Shown here: positions 53,491-62,778 of the stretch, in pieces
Layout: each line of letters begins with the position of its first letter
Numbering within the stretch: the first letter of the stretch is position 1
DNA from: Streptomyces sp. NL15-2K
GTDB lineage: Bacteria; Actinomycetota; Actinomycetes; Streptomycetales; Streptomycetaceae
NCBI RefSeq assembly: GCF_030551255.1
Contig: NZ_CP130630.1
Coordinates: forward strand, 8,803,001-8,867,000
Reading direction: 5' to 3'
Length of the DNA stretch: 64,000 nt
Made by a program: the position numbers and the translations under genes
Notes under the pieces: model-generated
The model's input: only the letters and a program-made list of their open reading frames with translations
Database searches by the model: none
Told to the model about the DNA's origin: nothing

Positions 53491-54365
53491 GTGTCGACCG
53501 GCCCACGCGGGGCTACCGGGTCTTCCAGGGCGTCAACGGGGTGATCCTCACCCTGGTCGTGGTCGTCACCCTGTACCCGTTCGTGAACATCATCGCCCGC
53601 TCGTTCAGCTCGGAACGCCAGATCCGGGCCGGTGAGGTGACGCTGTGGCCCAAGGGCTTCAACCTCACCACGTACAAGATCGTGCTCCAGGACTCGATGT
53701 TCTGGCGGAACTACGGCAACACCGTGCTGTACACGGTGGTGGCCACCGCCGTCGCCATGGTCCTGACGACCTGTTACGCCTACGTCCTGTCCAAGAAGCA
53801 GCTCAAGGGGCGCGGTGTGCTCGTGGGCGTCGCCGTGTTCACCATGTTCTTCACCGGCGGCCTGATCCCCAACTACGTCCTGGTCACCAGCCTCGGCCTG
53901 AAGAACAGCGTCTGGGCGATCGCCCTCCCCAACGCCATCAGCGTCTTCAACCTCCTGGTGATGAAGGCCTTCTTCGAGAGCCTGCCCACCGATCTGGAGG
54001 AGGCCGCGCAGATCGACGGCCTGAGCACGTACGGCATCCTGCTGCGGATCGTGCTGCCCCTGTCCAAGGCGGTCGTCGCCACGATGGTGCTGTTCTACTC
54101 GGTGTCCTTCTGGAACTCCTGGTTCAGCGCGTTCCTGTACATGGACAAGACCGAGCTCATGCCGGCCACCGTCTACCTGCGCAACCTCATCTCGGGCGCC
54201 ACCACGGGCGGTAACGCCGGCGCCGCCACGGAGCAGCTCAGCCAGGTCGGGGCGAACATCCAGTCGGTCACGATCGTGCTCACCGCGCTGCCGATCCTCT
54301 GCGTGTATCCGTTCGTCCAGCGCTACTTCGTCTCGGGCGTGATGCTCGGCGCGGTCAAGGGCTGA
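53487..54365 (+). CDS. YtcP-like carbohydrate ABC transporter permease
   Basis: A 292-aa protein whose GTG overlaps the stop of the first permease (GTGA). The CUT1 second-permease pattern is clear: LYPFVNIIARSFSSERQIRA, the EAA loop TDLEEAAQIDGLSTYGILLR with IVLPLSKAVVATMVLFY, and the C-terminal YPFVQRYFVSGVMLGAVKG shared by YtcP proteins. It forms the transmembrane channel with the LplB-like partner. Confidence 0.93.
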   Translation: MSVDRPTRGYRVFQGVNGVILTLVVVVTLYPFVNIIARSFSSERQIRAGEVTLWPKGFNLTTYKIVLQDSMFWRNYGNTVLYTVVATAVAMVLTTCYAYVLSKKQLKGRGVLVGVAVFTMFFTGGLIPNYVLVTSLGLKNSVWAIALPNAISVFNLLVMKAFFESLPTDLEEAAQIDGLSTYGILLRIVLPLSKAVVATMVLFYSVSFWNSWFSAFLYMDKTELMPATVYLRNLISGATTGGNAGAATEQLSQVGANIQSVTIVLTALPILCVYPFVQRYFVSGVMLGAVKG

Positions 54366-54406
54366 CGCTCCTCCCTCATATCCGCTACGGAACAAAGGAG
54401 TCTCCG

Positions 54407-56062
54407 TTGAAGAACACAGGGCAGCTGTCGCGGCGCCAGATCCTCTCCGCCGCAGGCTTCATAGGCCTCGCCACCCTCACCGGCTGCGGCAGCGGCGACG
54501 ACGGCGGGGACAGCAAGGACCTGTCGAAGAAGCGGAACGGTGCGATGAAGGAGTACCGCGCCGGCCAGCAGTTCAAGGCCGCCAAGCCACTGTCCTTCTC
54601 GGTCCTGCACAACAACAACCCGGTCTATCCGATGAAGGACAGCTGGCTGTTCTGGAAGGAAGTCACCAAGCGCACCGGTGTGACCCTCAAGCCGGTCGAC
54701 GTCCCCCTGGTGGACTACGAGAAGAAGCGCAGCGTCCTCATCGGCGCGGGCGACGCCCCGTTCCTGATCCCCAAGACCTACCACCCGGCGGAGGTCGCGT
54801 TCGTGTCGTCGGGCGCGATCCTGGCGGTGAGCGACTACGTGCACCTGATGCCGAACTTCCAGGCGAAGGTGAAGCAGTGGCGCCTGGAGCCCGAGCTCGA
54901 CTCGATCCGGCAGTCCGACGGCAAGTACTACCTGCTGCCCGGCCTGCACGAGAGGCCCAAGTCCGGGTACTCGATGTCCTTCCGCACGGACGTCCTCGAC
55001 AAGCTGGGCCTGTCCCTGCCCACCAACTGGGACGAGGTGTACACCGTCTTCAAGGCGATCAAGGAGGAGTACCCCGACCGCTACCCCTTCTCCGACCGCT
55101 GGAGCACCAACACCCCGTTCCCCGTGGCGGCCCTGCTCAGCTACCTCGGCCAGGCGTACGGCGTCCAGGCGGGCTGGACGTACAACAACATCAGCTTCGA
55201 CACCAAGGCGCAGGAGTTCGTCTTCACCGGCGCGACGGACGGCTATCGCCAGATGGTCGAGTACGTGAGAAAACTGGTCGCCGAGAAGCTGATGGACCCG
55301 GAGAGCTTCACCCAGACCGACGACGCGGCCGTGCAGAAGCTGCTCGGCGAGAAGTCCTTCGCGATCAGCGCCAACCCGCAGGAGCTGGTGCAGAACTACC
55401 GCTACAACCTGGAGAAGCAGGTCGAGGGCGCGAAGATAGAGATGGTGCCGGTGCCGCTGGGACCGGCGGGCCCGGTGGTGCTGGGCGGCACCCGCCTGGA
55501 GAACGGCGTGATGATCTCCAGCAAGGCGCTCAAGAGCGACAGCTTCGTCGCGATGATGCAGTTCGTGGACTGGCTGTGGTACTCGGACGAGGGCCAGAAG
55601 TTCTCCAAGTGGGGCGTCGAGGGCGTCACGTACACCGAGTCCGGCGGCCGGTTCCAGCTGAAGCCCGGCATCAGCCTCATGGGGTCCGACCCGGACGCCC
55701 CGAAGGACCTGCAGAAGGACTACGGCTTCTTCAACGGCGTCTTCACCTACGGCGGCAGCTGGGCGCTGGTCTCCTCCAATTTCAGCCCGGACGAGAAGAA
55801 GTTCCAGGACGCCATGGCCCAGCGCACGGAGCTGCCCGTCGATCCGGCCCACCCGCTCCAGTCCGTCGAGCAGGAACAGGCGACGCTCTGGGACACACCG
55901 CTGCGGGACCACGTCACCCAGAACACCCTCAAGTTCGCCCTCGGCAAGCGCCCGCTGTCCGAATGGGACGCGTACGTCACCGAGTTGAAGGCGAAGAACA
56001 TGGACCAGCTCGTCGACCTCCACAACAAGGCCCACGACCGCTACAAGAAGGAGAACGGGTGA
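54407..56062 (+). CDS. Extracellular solute-binding lipoprotein (YtcQ/LipO-like)
   Basis: A 551-aa protein starting at TTG 54407 behind AAAGGAG. The signal carries an Arg pair (LSRRQILSAAGF) and a lipobox LTGC (C27), so it is an exported, lipid-anchored binding protein. Its size (over 500 aa) and internal motifs (YYLLPGLHERPKSGYSMSFR, DKLGLSLPTNWDEVYTVFKA) are typical of the large binding proteins of LplB/YtcP importers. It presents oligosaccharides to the permeases encoded just upstream. Confidence 0.93.
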   Translation: MKNTGQLSRRQILSAAGFIGLATLTGCGSGDDGGDSKDLSKKRNGAMKEYRAGQQFKAAKPLSFSVLHNNNPVYPMKDSWLFWKEVTKRTGVTLKPVDVPLVDYEKKRSVLIGAGDAPFLIPKTYHPAEVAFVSSGAILAVSDYVHLMPNFQAKVKQWRLEPELDSIRQSDGKYYLLPGLHERPKSGYSMSFRTDVLDKLGLSLPTNWDEVYTVFKAIKEEYPDRYPFSDRWSTNTPFPVAALLSYLGQAYGVQAGWTYNNISFDTKAQEFVFTGATDGYRQMVEYVRKLVAEKLMDPESFTQTDDAAVQKLLGEKSFAISANPQELVQNYRYNLEKQVEGAKIEMVPVPLGPAGPVVLGGTRLENGVMISSKALKSDSFVAMMQFVDWLWYSDEGQKFSKWGVEGVTYTESGGRFQLKPGISLMGSDPDAPKDLQKDYGFFNGVFTYGGSWALVSSNFSPDEKKFQDAMAQRTELPVDPAHPLQSVEQEQATLWDTPLRDHVTQNTLKFALGKRPLSEWDAYVTELKAKNMDQLVDLHNKAHDRYKKENG

Positions 56063-56127
56063 TCCGTGGTCGAGGAGGAGGCGCCGACGCGGTGGGACGA
56101 ACGGCGGCCGCTCGGAACGGAGCCGTG

Positions 56128-56817
56128 ATGAGCACACCCGCACCCACCTCCACCGCCTTCGGCGGCGGCCCCCTCTCCCGGGCCGCCGCCCTGATCCACA
56201 CCCTGGTCACCGTCGAGGCGCTGCTGCTCGTCGCCGCCGCACCGGGCCTGGCCGGGCTGTCGCTGTTGGAGCCCGACGCCTCCAACCTCCCCCTGGCCGC
56301 CGTATGCCTGCTGCCCCTCGGCCCGGCCCTGTCCGCCGCGCTGTACGCCCTCCACCACCGCGACCGCGACCTCACCGACCTGCACCCGGCCCGCACCTAC
56401 TGGCGCGGCTGGCGCCTGAACGCCGTACCGTCCCTGAAGCTGTGGGGGCCGCTGCTCGCCTGGCTGACCGTCATCGCCTTCACCCTGACCCACTTCTCCG
56501 CCACCGGGCTGCCCGGCTGGTGGGCGGTGCTGCTCGCGGCCGTCGGAGCCGGCTCCCTGCTGTGGGGCGCGCACGCGCTCGTGCTCACCTCCCTGTTCTC
56601 CTTCCGCGCCCGCGACACCGCCCGCCTGTCCGGCCACTTCCTGCTCCGGCACGGCCGCGCCACCCTGGGCGCCGCCTCGCTGCTCGTCCTGGCGGCCGGA
56701 CTGACCGCCCTGCTCACCGAGGCCCTGCCCGCCCTGCTGGCCGCCCCGCTGCTGCTCTCCCTGCTGCACAGTAGCCGCCCGGTGATCGCCGAGACCCAGG
56801 AGGACTTCACCGCATGA
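56128..56817 (+). CDS. YesL-family (DUF624) membrane protein
   Basis: A 229-aa protein starting at ATG 56128 after GGAG, with about five hydrophobic helices and the DUF624 layout (VCLLPLGPALSAALYALHHR, FHxLR-type SGHFLLRHGRATLG). The function is unknown; YesL proteins regularly accompany LplB/YtcP importers and GH42 enzymes, as in the B. subtilis yes cluster. Its stop overlaps the GH42 start by four bases. Confidence 0.8.
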   Translation: MSTPAPTSTAFGGGPLSRAAALIHTLVTVEALLLVAAAPGLAGLSLLEPDASNLPLAAVCLLPLGPALSAALYALHHRDRDLTDLHPARTYWRGWRLNAVPSLKLWGPLLAWLTVIAFTLTHFSATGLPGWWAVLLAAVGAGSLLWGAHALVLTSLFSFRARDTARLSGHFLLRHGRATLGAASLLVLAAGLTALLTEALPALLAAPLLLSLLHSSRPVIAETQEDFTA

Positions 56818-58826
56818 CCGTGCCCGGTACCCCCAAGATCCCGTACGGCGGTGACTACAACCCGGAGCAGTGGCCGGAGCCGGTCTGGGACGAGGACCAC
56901 CGCCTGTTCACCCGGGCCGGCATCGACACCCTCACCGTCGGCGTCTTCTCCTGGTCCCTCACCCAACCGGCCGAGGAGACCTACGACTTCACGATCCTGG
57001 ACCGCGTCCTCGACCGGGCCGCCGCCGAGGGCCGCCAGGTGTGCCTGGCCACCGGAACCGCCGCCCTCCCGCCCTGGCTCGCGAAGAAGTACCCCGACGT
57101 GAACCGCACCGACTTCGAGGGCCGCCGCCACCGCTACGGCCAGCGCCACAACTTCTGCCCCAGCTCACCGGCGTACCGCCGCCTCGCGACGCAGATGGCC
57201 GGTCGGCTCGCCGAACGGTACGCACAGCACCCGGCGTTGCTCGCCTGGCACATCAACAACGAGTACGGCGGCACCTGTTACTGCGACCTGTGCGCCGAGG
57301 CGTTCAGGGAATGGCTCCGGGACAAGTACGCCACCCTCGACGCCCTCAACGACGCCTGGTGCACCACCTTCTGGTCCCACGGCTACACCGCCTGGGAAGA
57401 GATCGAGCCCCCGAACGCCCTCACCGAACACTGGCGCGGCCCCGACCACACCGCCTTCCAGGGCACCACTCTCGACTACTTCCGCTTCACCACCGACGCC
57501 CTGCTCGGCTGCTTCCTCGCCGAGAAGGAGGTGATCCGCGCCCATGACCCGGACACGCCCGTCACCACCAACTTCATGGGCATGTTTCGCCCCCTCGACT
57601 ACCACCGCTGGGCGCCTCACCTCGACTTCGCCTCCTGGGACAGCTACCCGCCCCTCGACGCCCCGCCGACCTGGCCCGCCCTCGCCCACGACCTGATGCG
57701 CGGCCTGAAGGACGGCGCCCCCTTCTGGCTGATGGAGCAGACCCCGTCCACGACCGCCTGCCGTGACGTCAACCCGCTGCGCAGGCCGGGGGAGTTGCGC
57801 CTCGCCACCTTCCAGGCGATCGCCCACGGAGCCGACGCCGCGCTCTACTTCCAGATGCGCGCCTCGCGCGGAGCCTGCGAGAAGTACCACGGGGCGGTCA
57901 TCGGCCACGCGGGCCGCGACGACACCCGTGTCTTCCGGGAAGTCGCCGAGCTGGGACGGGAATTGGAGCTCCTGGGCTCCAGCACCCTCGGCGCCCGGAC
58001 CCCCGCCCGCACCGCCCTGGTCTTCGACTGGGACAGCTGGTGGGCCCTGGAGATCTCCGACGGCCCCTCCCGGCTGGTCAAGTACCAGGAGGTGGTCCAC
58101 GCCTACTACCGGGCCGCCCGCGAGGCCGGCGCCGACGTCGACGTGATCCCGCAGACCGCCGACCTCACCCCCTACGACGTGGTCCTCGCCCCCGCCCTCC
58201 ACATGATCAAGGGCGACCTGGCCACCCGCCTCGAAGCCGTCGCCGCACGCGGCGGCACCGTCCTCACCACCTTCCTCTCGGGCCGCGTCGACGAACACGA
58301 CCGAGCCTTCCTCACCGACGTGCCCGGCCCGCTCGCCCCCCTCATGGGCGTCCGCGTCGACGAATGGGACTCCCGCCCGCCGGAGTTCGTCCAGACCGTC
58401 CCCGAGCTGGAGGCTCAGGCACGGCTCGTCTTCGAGATCGTGCTGCCCCGAGGCGCCGAGCCGGTCGCCACGTACGGCACCGACTTCTACGCGGGCACCC
58501 CCGCCGTGACCAGGAACCGCTACGGCGACGGCGAGGGCTGGTACGTCGCCACAGCTCTCGACCAGTCAGGTGTCGACCAGGTGGTACGGCGTGTCCTGGC
58601 CCGCCACGACCTGATCGGCCCGTACACCGAGCACCCGGGCCTGGAGACCGCGACCCGCGTCACCGCCGACGGCACTCGACTCCTCTTCCTCCTCAACCAC
58701 GCCCCCGAGCCGGCCCGCCTGACCGCCCACACCACCGCCACCGACCTGCTGACCGGCAAGCGGGTCGAGGAGGGCGAACCCCTGACCCTCGATCCGCTGG
58801 GCACGGCGATCCTGCGCCTTCAGTAG
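56814..58826 (+). CDS. GH42 beta-galactosidase
   Basis: A 670-aa intracellular glycosidase, ATG overlapping the previous stop. The N-terminal TIM barrel has the acid/base E150 (AWHINNEYGGTCYCDLC) and the nucleophile E308 (FWLMEQTPS). The zinc-site cysteines C115, C155, C157 and C160 are present. The trimerisation and C-terminal beta domains follow. It cuts terminal beta-galactosides from imported oligosaccharides. Having no signal peptide, it works after import by the upstream ABC system. Its end overlaps that of the convergent GH67 gene by 7 bp. Confidence 0.95.
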   Translation: MTVPGTPKIPYGGDYNPEQWPEPVWDEDHRLFTRAGIDTLTVGVFSWSLTQPAEETYDFTILDRVLDRAAAEGRQVCLATGTAALPPWLAKKYPDVNRTDFEGRRHRYGQRHNFCPSSPAYRRLATQMAGRLAERYAQHPALLAWHINNEYGGTCYCDLCAEAFREWLRDKYATLDALNDAWCTTFWSHGYTAWEEIEPPNALTEHWRGPDHTAFQGTTLDYFRFTTDALLGCFLAEKEVIRAHDPDTPVTTNFMGMFRPLDYHRWAPHLDFASWDSYPPLDAPPTWPALAHDLMRGLKDGAPFWLMEQTPSTTACRDVNPLRRPGELRLATFQAIAHGADAALYFQMRASRGACEKYHGAVIGHAGRDDTRVFREVAELGRELELLGSSTLGARTPARTALVFDWDSWWALEISDGPSRLVKYQEVVHAYYRAAREAGADVDVIPQTADLTPYDVVLAPALHMIKGDLATRLEAVAARGGTVLTTFLSGRVDEHDRAFLTDVPGPLAPLMGVRVDEWDSRPPEFVQTVPELEAQARLVFEIVLPRGAEPVATYGTDFYAGTPAVTRNRYGDGEGWYVATALDQSGVDQVVRRVLARHDLIGPYTEHPGLETATRVTADGTRLLFLLNHAPEPARLTAHTTATDLLTGKRVEEGEPLTLDPLGTAILRLQ

Positions 58827-60790
58827 ATGGTGCGGCGGTATGCGTCCGGCACCCCCGACTTGCGAAAGAAGTAGCTGTTGACCTGATCGCGCCATTCGCG
58901 GGCACTGCGGAGCTGTTCCTCGAACCGCTCCGCAACCCGCGCGTGGCGCGCCGGATCGACCAGGCCCGCCAGCGACGCCCATACCTCCCGGGCCTCCTCC
59001 ACCTCCGCCACGCCCTCGAAGTGCGTGTCGTAGATGTGCTGGATCACCGTCTTCCCACTCTTCAGCATGTGCCCGTACGACACGTGGTGGAAGAACAGCA
59101 GCAGCTCGTCGGGGCAGGTGTCCGGCGACTCGTACAGCTCGGCCCACGGCTTGGCGTACTGCCCCGCGTACCCGGTGCCGGTGGAGCAGCTGCGATCGAC
59201 CCCGACCCCGTCCCGGTCGGCGAAGTGATAGGTCCCCCACGGGCTGTACTCGTATCCGTCCACGCTCGGCCCGTAGTGGTGCCCCGGCTGCACCATGAAG
59301 CCCACCCCGAGCGGGGCGGTGTACTTCTCGTACGTCCGCCAGGAACCGTCGAGCACGGCGTGCAGCCCCGCCGCCGGACCCGTCCCGAAGGTGAGCCGGA
59401 TCCACTCGTCGAGAACGCCGTCCGGATCCGCGTCCGGCTGCCAGGCCAGCCGCCCGAAGGTGTAGAGGTTCGCCTGGGCCAGCGGATGCCCGGTCCAGAA
59501 CGGGTCGTCGCCGACATTGGACACGGCCACGAGCCCGCCCGCCAGCTCCCCGACGCTCGCCTCCCCGTCCGGCCGGAACCGCAGCACCTCGCTCCACATG
59601 GGCCCCAGCCAGCAGACATGCCGCTGCTGCCCGGTGTACTCCTGCGTGGCCTGCATCTCCACCGCCAGCCGCGTGCGCGGCATCGCCCCGATCAGCGGGG
59701 ACACCGGCTCCCGTACCTGGAAGTCCATCGGCCCGTGCTTCACCTGGAGCACGGCGTTGGAAGCGAACCGGCCGTCCAGCGGCACGAAGTGGTCGTACGC
59801 GGCCCGGGCCCGGTCGGTCGACCGGTCCCGCCAGTCCTGGCGGTGGTTGTAGACGAAGGCCCGCCAGTGGACGGTGCCGCCGTACGGTGCGAGCGCGGCG
59901 GCCAGCGTGTTCGCCCCGTCGGCGTGGCTGCGGCCGTACGCGAACGGCCCCGGCCGGCCCTCGGAGTCCGCCTTGACGACGTAACCGCCGAAGTCCTCGA
60001 TCTCCTCGTACACCCGCCGCGTGGTCTCGGCCCACCAGGCGCGCACCGATGCGTCGAGCGGATCGGCCGTGTCCAGCCCGCCGAGCACCATGGGCGCGGC
60101 GAAGCTCACCGACAGGTGTGTCCTGATGCCGTACGGCCGCAACGCGCCCGCGATCTCGGCGACTTCGCCGATCCGGTCCGTGAGCAGGTGTGCCTCGGTC
60201 TCGTGCACGTTGACGTTGTTCACCGCCACGGCGTTGATTCCACAGGCGGCCAGCAGCCTGCCGTACGCCCGCACCCGCTCCAGGTCGCCGCGCGCCCGCC
60301 CGTCCCGCCAGAACAGCGACCCGCCGGCGTATCCGCGCTCCACCTGCCCCATGACCGGGTGCATGGCCACGTTGTCCCAGTGGTCCAGCATCCGCAGCGC
60401 CAGTGCCGGACGGTGTACCTCCTGCGGGCGCTCACCCGTGAAGGCGTCCTCGCCGAACCGTACGACATGGAAGAACCCGTACAGGAGCCCGGCCTGTCCC
60501 GACGCGGTGACCGTCGTACTGCCGCCCTCGCGCTCGTACGTGAACGCCTCGGTGTCATCGGTGCCCGTCAGCTCCAGCACCAGGTCGTACGAAGGAGCGC
60601 CCGGCTCGGCGTCGCGAACTACACGACCACCGAACCGGGCGCAAGCGTCCGCCACTTCCCCGTGGACCGTCTCCACCAGCGGGCCCGATCCTCGGATCAG
60701 GGTCCGGCGGCCGCCGATCGCCCGGAAGGCCGCCGACGGCAGCCAGGCCGGGTCGACACCCTCGGGCGGGACGGGCACGGGAAGCGGCAT
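58820..60790 (-). CDS. GH67 alpha-glucuronidase
   Basis: A 656-aa cytoplasmic enzyme from ATG 60790 (GGGGGG upstream; a start 12 nt earlier is less likely). The central barrel has the catalytic segments VVKADSEGRPGPFAYGRSHA (general acid Glu), QVKHGPMDFQVREPVSP (Asp) and LAVEMQATQEYTGQQRHVCW (Glu), plus the family's GYAGGSLFWRDGR. It removes 4-O-methylglucuronic acid from xylan-derived aldouronic acids. It follows a truncated gene on the same strand by 21 bp and was probably the second gene of an operon whose promoter side has been cut off by the integrase insertion. Confidence 0.95.
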   Translation of the reverse strand: MPLPVPVPPEGVDPAWLPSAAFRAIGGRRTLIRGSGPLVETVHGEVADACARFGGRVVRDAEPGAPSYDLVLELTGTDDTEAFTYEREGGSTTVTASGQAGLLYGFFHVVRFGEDAFTGERPQEVHRPALALRMLDHWDNVAMHPVMGQVERGYAGGSLFWRDGRARGDLERVRAYGRLLAACGINAVAVNNVNVHETEAHLLTDRIGEVAEIAGALRPYGIRTHLSVSFAAPMVLGGLDTADPLDASVRAWWAETTRRVYEEIEDFGGYVVKADSEGRPGPFAYGRSHADGANTLAAALAPYGGTVHWRAFVYNHRQDWRDRSTDRARAAYDHFVPLDGRFASNAVLQVKHGPMDFQVREPVSPLIGAMPRTRLAVEMQATQEYTGQQRHVCWLGPMWSEVLRFRPDGEASVGELAGGLVAVSNVGDDPFWTGHPLAQANLYTFGRLAWQPDADPDGVLDEWIRLTFGTGPAAGLHAVLDGSWRTYEKYTAPLGVGFMVQPGHHYGPSVDGYEYSPWGTYHFADRDGVGVDRSCSTGTGYAGQYAKPWAELYESPDTCPDELLLFFHHVSYGHMLKSGKTVIQHIYDTHFEGVAEVEEAREVWASLAGLVDPARHARVAERFEEQLRSAREWRDQVNSYFFRKSGVPDAYRRTIY

Positions 60791-60811
60791 GAGACCCCCC
60801 AACTCGGCTGC

Positions 60812-61012
60812 TCAGGCGAGCAGTTCGACCTCGGACACCACCGCCTCGCCGTCGACGACCAGACGGTACTTCTCGTAGTTACCCGGGGCCCTCACCGAGA
60901 ACGCACGTGTTTGTCGGTCCCACGCGAAGGACTCCGCGAGGCCGCCGCGGCAGCCGTACGGTTTGCTGAGGCCTGTCCTGAGGGTCGGTAAGGCGTAGCC
61001 CCCACGGGGCAT
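60812..61012 (-). pseudogene. C-terminal remnant of a glycoside-hydrolase-operon protein
   Basis: The last ~45 codons (SFAWDRQTRAFSVRAPGNYE, KYRLVVDGEAVVSEVELLA) look like the discoidin-like tail of a large glycosidase (VxEVELLA ending). The preceding residues of the open frame are unrelated and come from the integrase-side sequence, so the gene was broken near 60960-61010. The protein family of the lost part cannot be told. Confidence 0.6.
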
Positions 61013-61048
61013 ATCATCTGGGGCATGAGGCTAGGGGTGGTCACCGGC

Positions 61049-62761
61049 ATGGACATTCACGCCGGGGTATACGGACGTCAGTCCTCCAGGCGGGGGAACA
61101 AGAGCGAGATCTCCACGGAGGACCAGCTCAAAGAGGGAGTGAGCCGTGCGCGAATGATGAACGCCGCTCGCATCGCCACGTATGAGGACCTGGGAATCAG
61201 CGCGTTCTCCGGCGAGGAGCGGCCCGACTTCGACCGCATGATCGCGGACTGTCGGACGGGCCGCCTCAACGTGATCATCGTGTACTACGTCTCGCGGTTC
61301 TCCCGCCTGGAGGTCGCTGACTCGCTCCCCGTCGTGATGGAACTCCTGAACATGGGCGTGACCATCGTGAGCATCACGGAGGGCACGTTCAAGCGGGACA
61401 ACATCATGGACCTCATCCACCTGATTTTCCGGTTGGATGCGGCACACCAGGAGTCCAAGAACAAGTCCATTGCGGTCAAGCGCGCCAAGGCCACCGCCAA
61501 GGAGCTGGGCGGCTGGTCCGGCCCTGCTCCCTACGGCTTCGAGACCTATGAGGAGGTTGTGACCAGGGTTGGTGAGGACGGAAAGACCCGCTCCCTGGTG
61601 ATCAAGAAGCTCCGCCCCAACACGGAAGAGTGCACCGTAGTCGCGTCCCACGTGTTCGGCCCTGTCGTCGACTACATGGACAAGCCCTATGACCCTGGGT
61701 ACATGAAGTTCCACCCCGGATCCATCTCCGGCGTCACCACCAACATGAACCGCCTCTCCATCCCCACTCGCGGAGCAAAAGTCGGGAAAGAACGGGCAGG
61801 CAGTCAGTGGGACCGGAAGACGGTCGCGCGCATCCTCCAAGATCCCCGGTTCATCGGGTTCGCCGCTGAGTCGGTGTACGACAAGGAAGGCAAGGGCCGG
61901 AAGGTGACCGGGTACCGCATCCTCCGAGATGAGGAGGGCCAACCCATCCGACTCTGGGACCCCGTCATCGATCCGGCAGACTTCTGGCGCGTCCAGGATT
62001 GGCTCCAGGACCGAAAGGGCGCCAAGGGCAACGCCCGAGGAGGCTCCCTCCTGTCCGGCCTGGGGGTCGGACGCTGCCTCTGCGGGGCCACGTTCGGGCA
62101 GACCCGGTTCCCACCCACCAAGACGTACCCGGAGGGCCAGCGGGCCTACCGGTGCACCCGGGGCCAGGGCGTCACGGACGTCCACAAGGGCGCGGTGGTC
62201 ATCTCCATGGACGCCCTGGACGACTACGTGGCCAGCCGCATCTTCGCTCTCATCCGGGCCGCTGAGGACGATGAGGAGGCCGCTCTGGTCCTCGTGGAGG
62301 TCACCAGACGGTATGCGAGGACCCAGGAGAACCCCGAGACGGCCGGAGAACGATCGGCCGTCCTGACAGAACGTGCAGAGCTCCGCCAAGACCTCGAGGA
62401 GTTGTACGACGAACGGGATGCCGGAGGCTTCCGGACGGAGGTTGGGCGCCGGAGGTTCCTCAAGTCGGAGGCGGGCCTGGCCGACCGGCTCGAGACCCTG
62501 GACAAGCGCATGGCGGAGCTGGAGGCCGCTGAGGATCCCAAGCTCCCCCTCCACCAGTGGCAGGCGTGGGCCCAGGACCCAGTGGGGGAGGGGAGCTGGT
62601 GGTCACGCCAGACACTGGAGGAGAAGCGGGAGTTCGTGAAGCTCTGGGTCAAGTGCATCACGATCAAGCCACTGGCACGGACCAGGGTGGCGGAGCCGAT
62701 CCACCAGCGGGTGGTCATCGAGTGGCACAAGCTCACGGAGGAGCTGGACCTGGTGGCGTAG
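61049..62761 (+). CDS. int: Large serine recombinase, phiC31-type integrase
   Basis: A 570-aa protein from ATG 61049 (GGGGTGG upstream; ATG 61025 adds eight residues). The N-terminal resolvase domain has the catalytic S12 (MDIHAGVYGRQSS), VIIVYYVSRFSRLEVADSLP and IMDLIHLIFRLDAAH, all close to phiC31/SV1/phiBT1-type integrases. The recombinase domain follows (APYGFETYEE...), then a zinc ribbon (CLCGATFGQTR and YRCTRGQG) and a long coiled-coil region (LRQDLEELYDERDAGGFRTE). It catalyses attP x attB integration. No other phage gene is adjacent, so it is either the edge of a deleted prophage or a relic. Codon usage is less biased than in the host (many ATC/AAG but also GTT, CCT). Confidence 0.95.
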   Translation: MDIHAGVYGRQSSRRGNKSEISTEDQLKEGVSRARMMNAARIATYEDLGISAFSGEERPDFDRMIADCRTGRLNVIIVYYVSRFSRLEVADSLPVVMELLNMGVTIVSITEGTFKRDNIMDLIHLIFRLDAAHQESKNKSIAVKRAKATAKELGGWSGPAPYGFETYEEVVTRVGEDGKTRSLVIKKLRPNTEECTVVASHVFGPVVDYMDKPYDPGYMKFHPGSISGVTTNMNRLSIPTRGAKVGKERAGSQWDRKTVARILQDPRFIGFAAESVYDKEGKGRKVTGYRILRDEEGQPIRLWDPVIDPADFWRVQDWLQDRKGAKGNARGGSLLSGLGVGRCLCGATFGQTRFPPTKTYPEGQRAYRCTRGQGVTDVHKGAVVISMDALDDYVASRIFALIRAAEDDEEAALVLVEVTRRYARTQENPETAGERSAVLTERAELRQDLEELYDERDAGGFRTEVGRRRFLKSEAGLADRLETLDKRMAELEAAEDPKLPLHQWQAWAQDPVGEGSWWSRQTLEEKREFVKLWVKCITIKPLARTRVAEPIHQRVVIEWHKLTEELDLVA

Positions 62762-62778
62762 TCACTTACTGAGCTCTT

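Noticed and set aside
58040..60991. Plus-strand frame of 983 codons spanning GH42 and GH67
   Set aside because: It overlaps two well-supported enzymes on both strands. The Arg/Pro/His-rich sequence is typical of an out-of-frame high-GC read.
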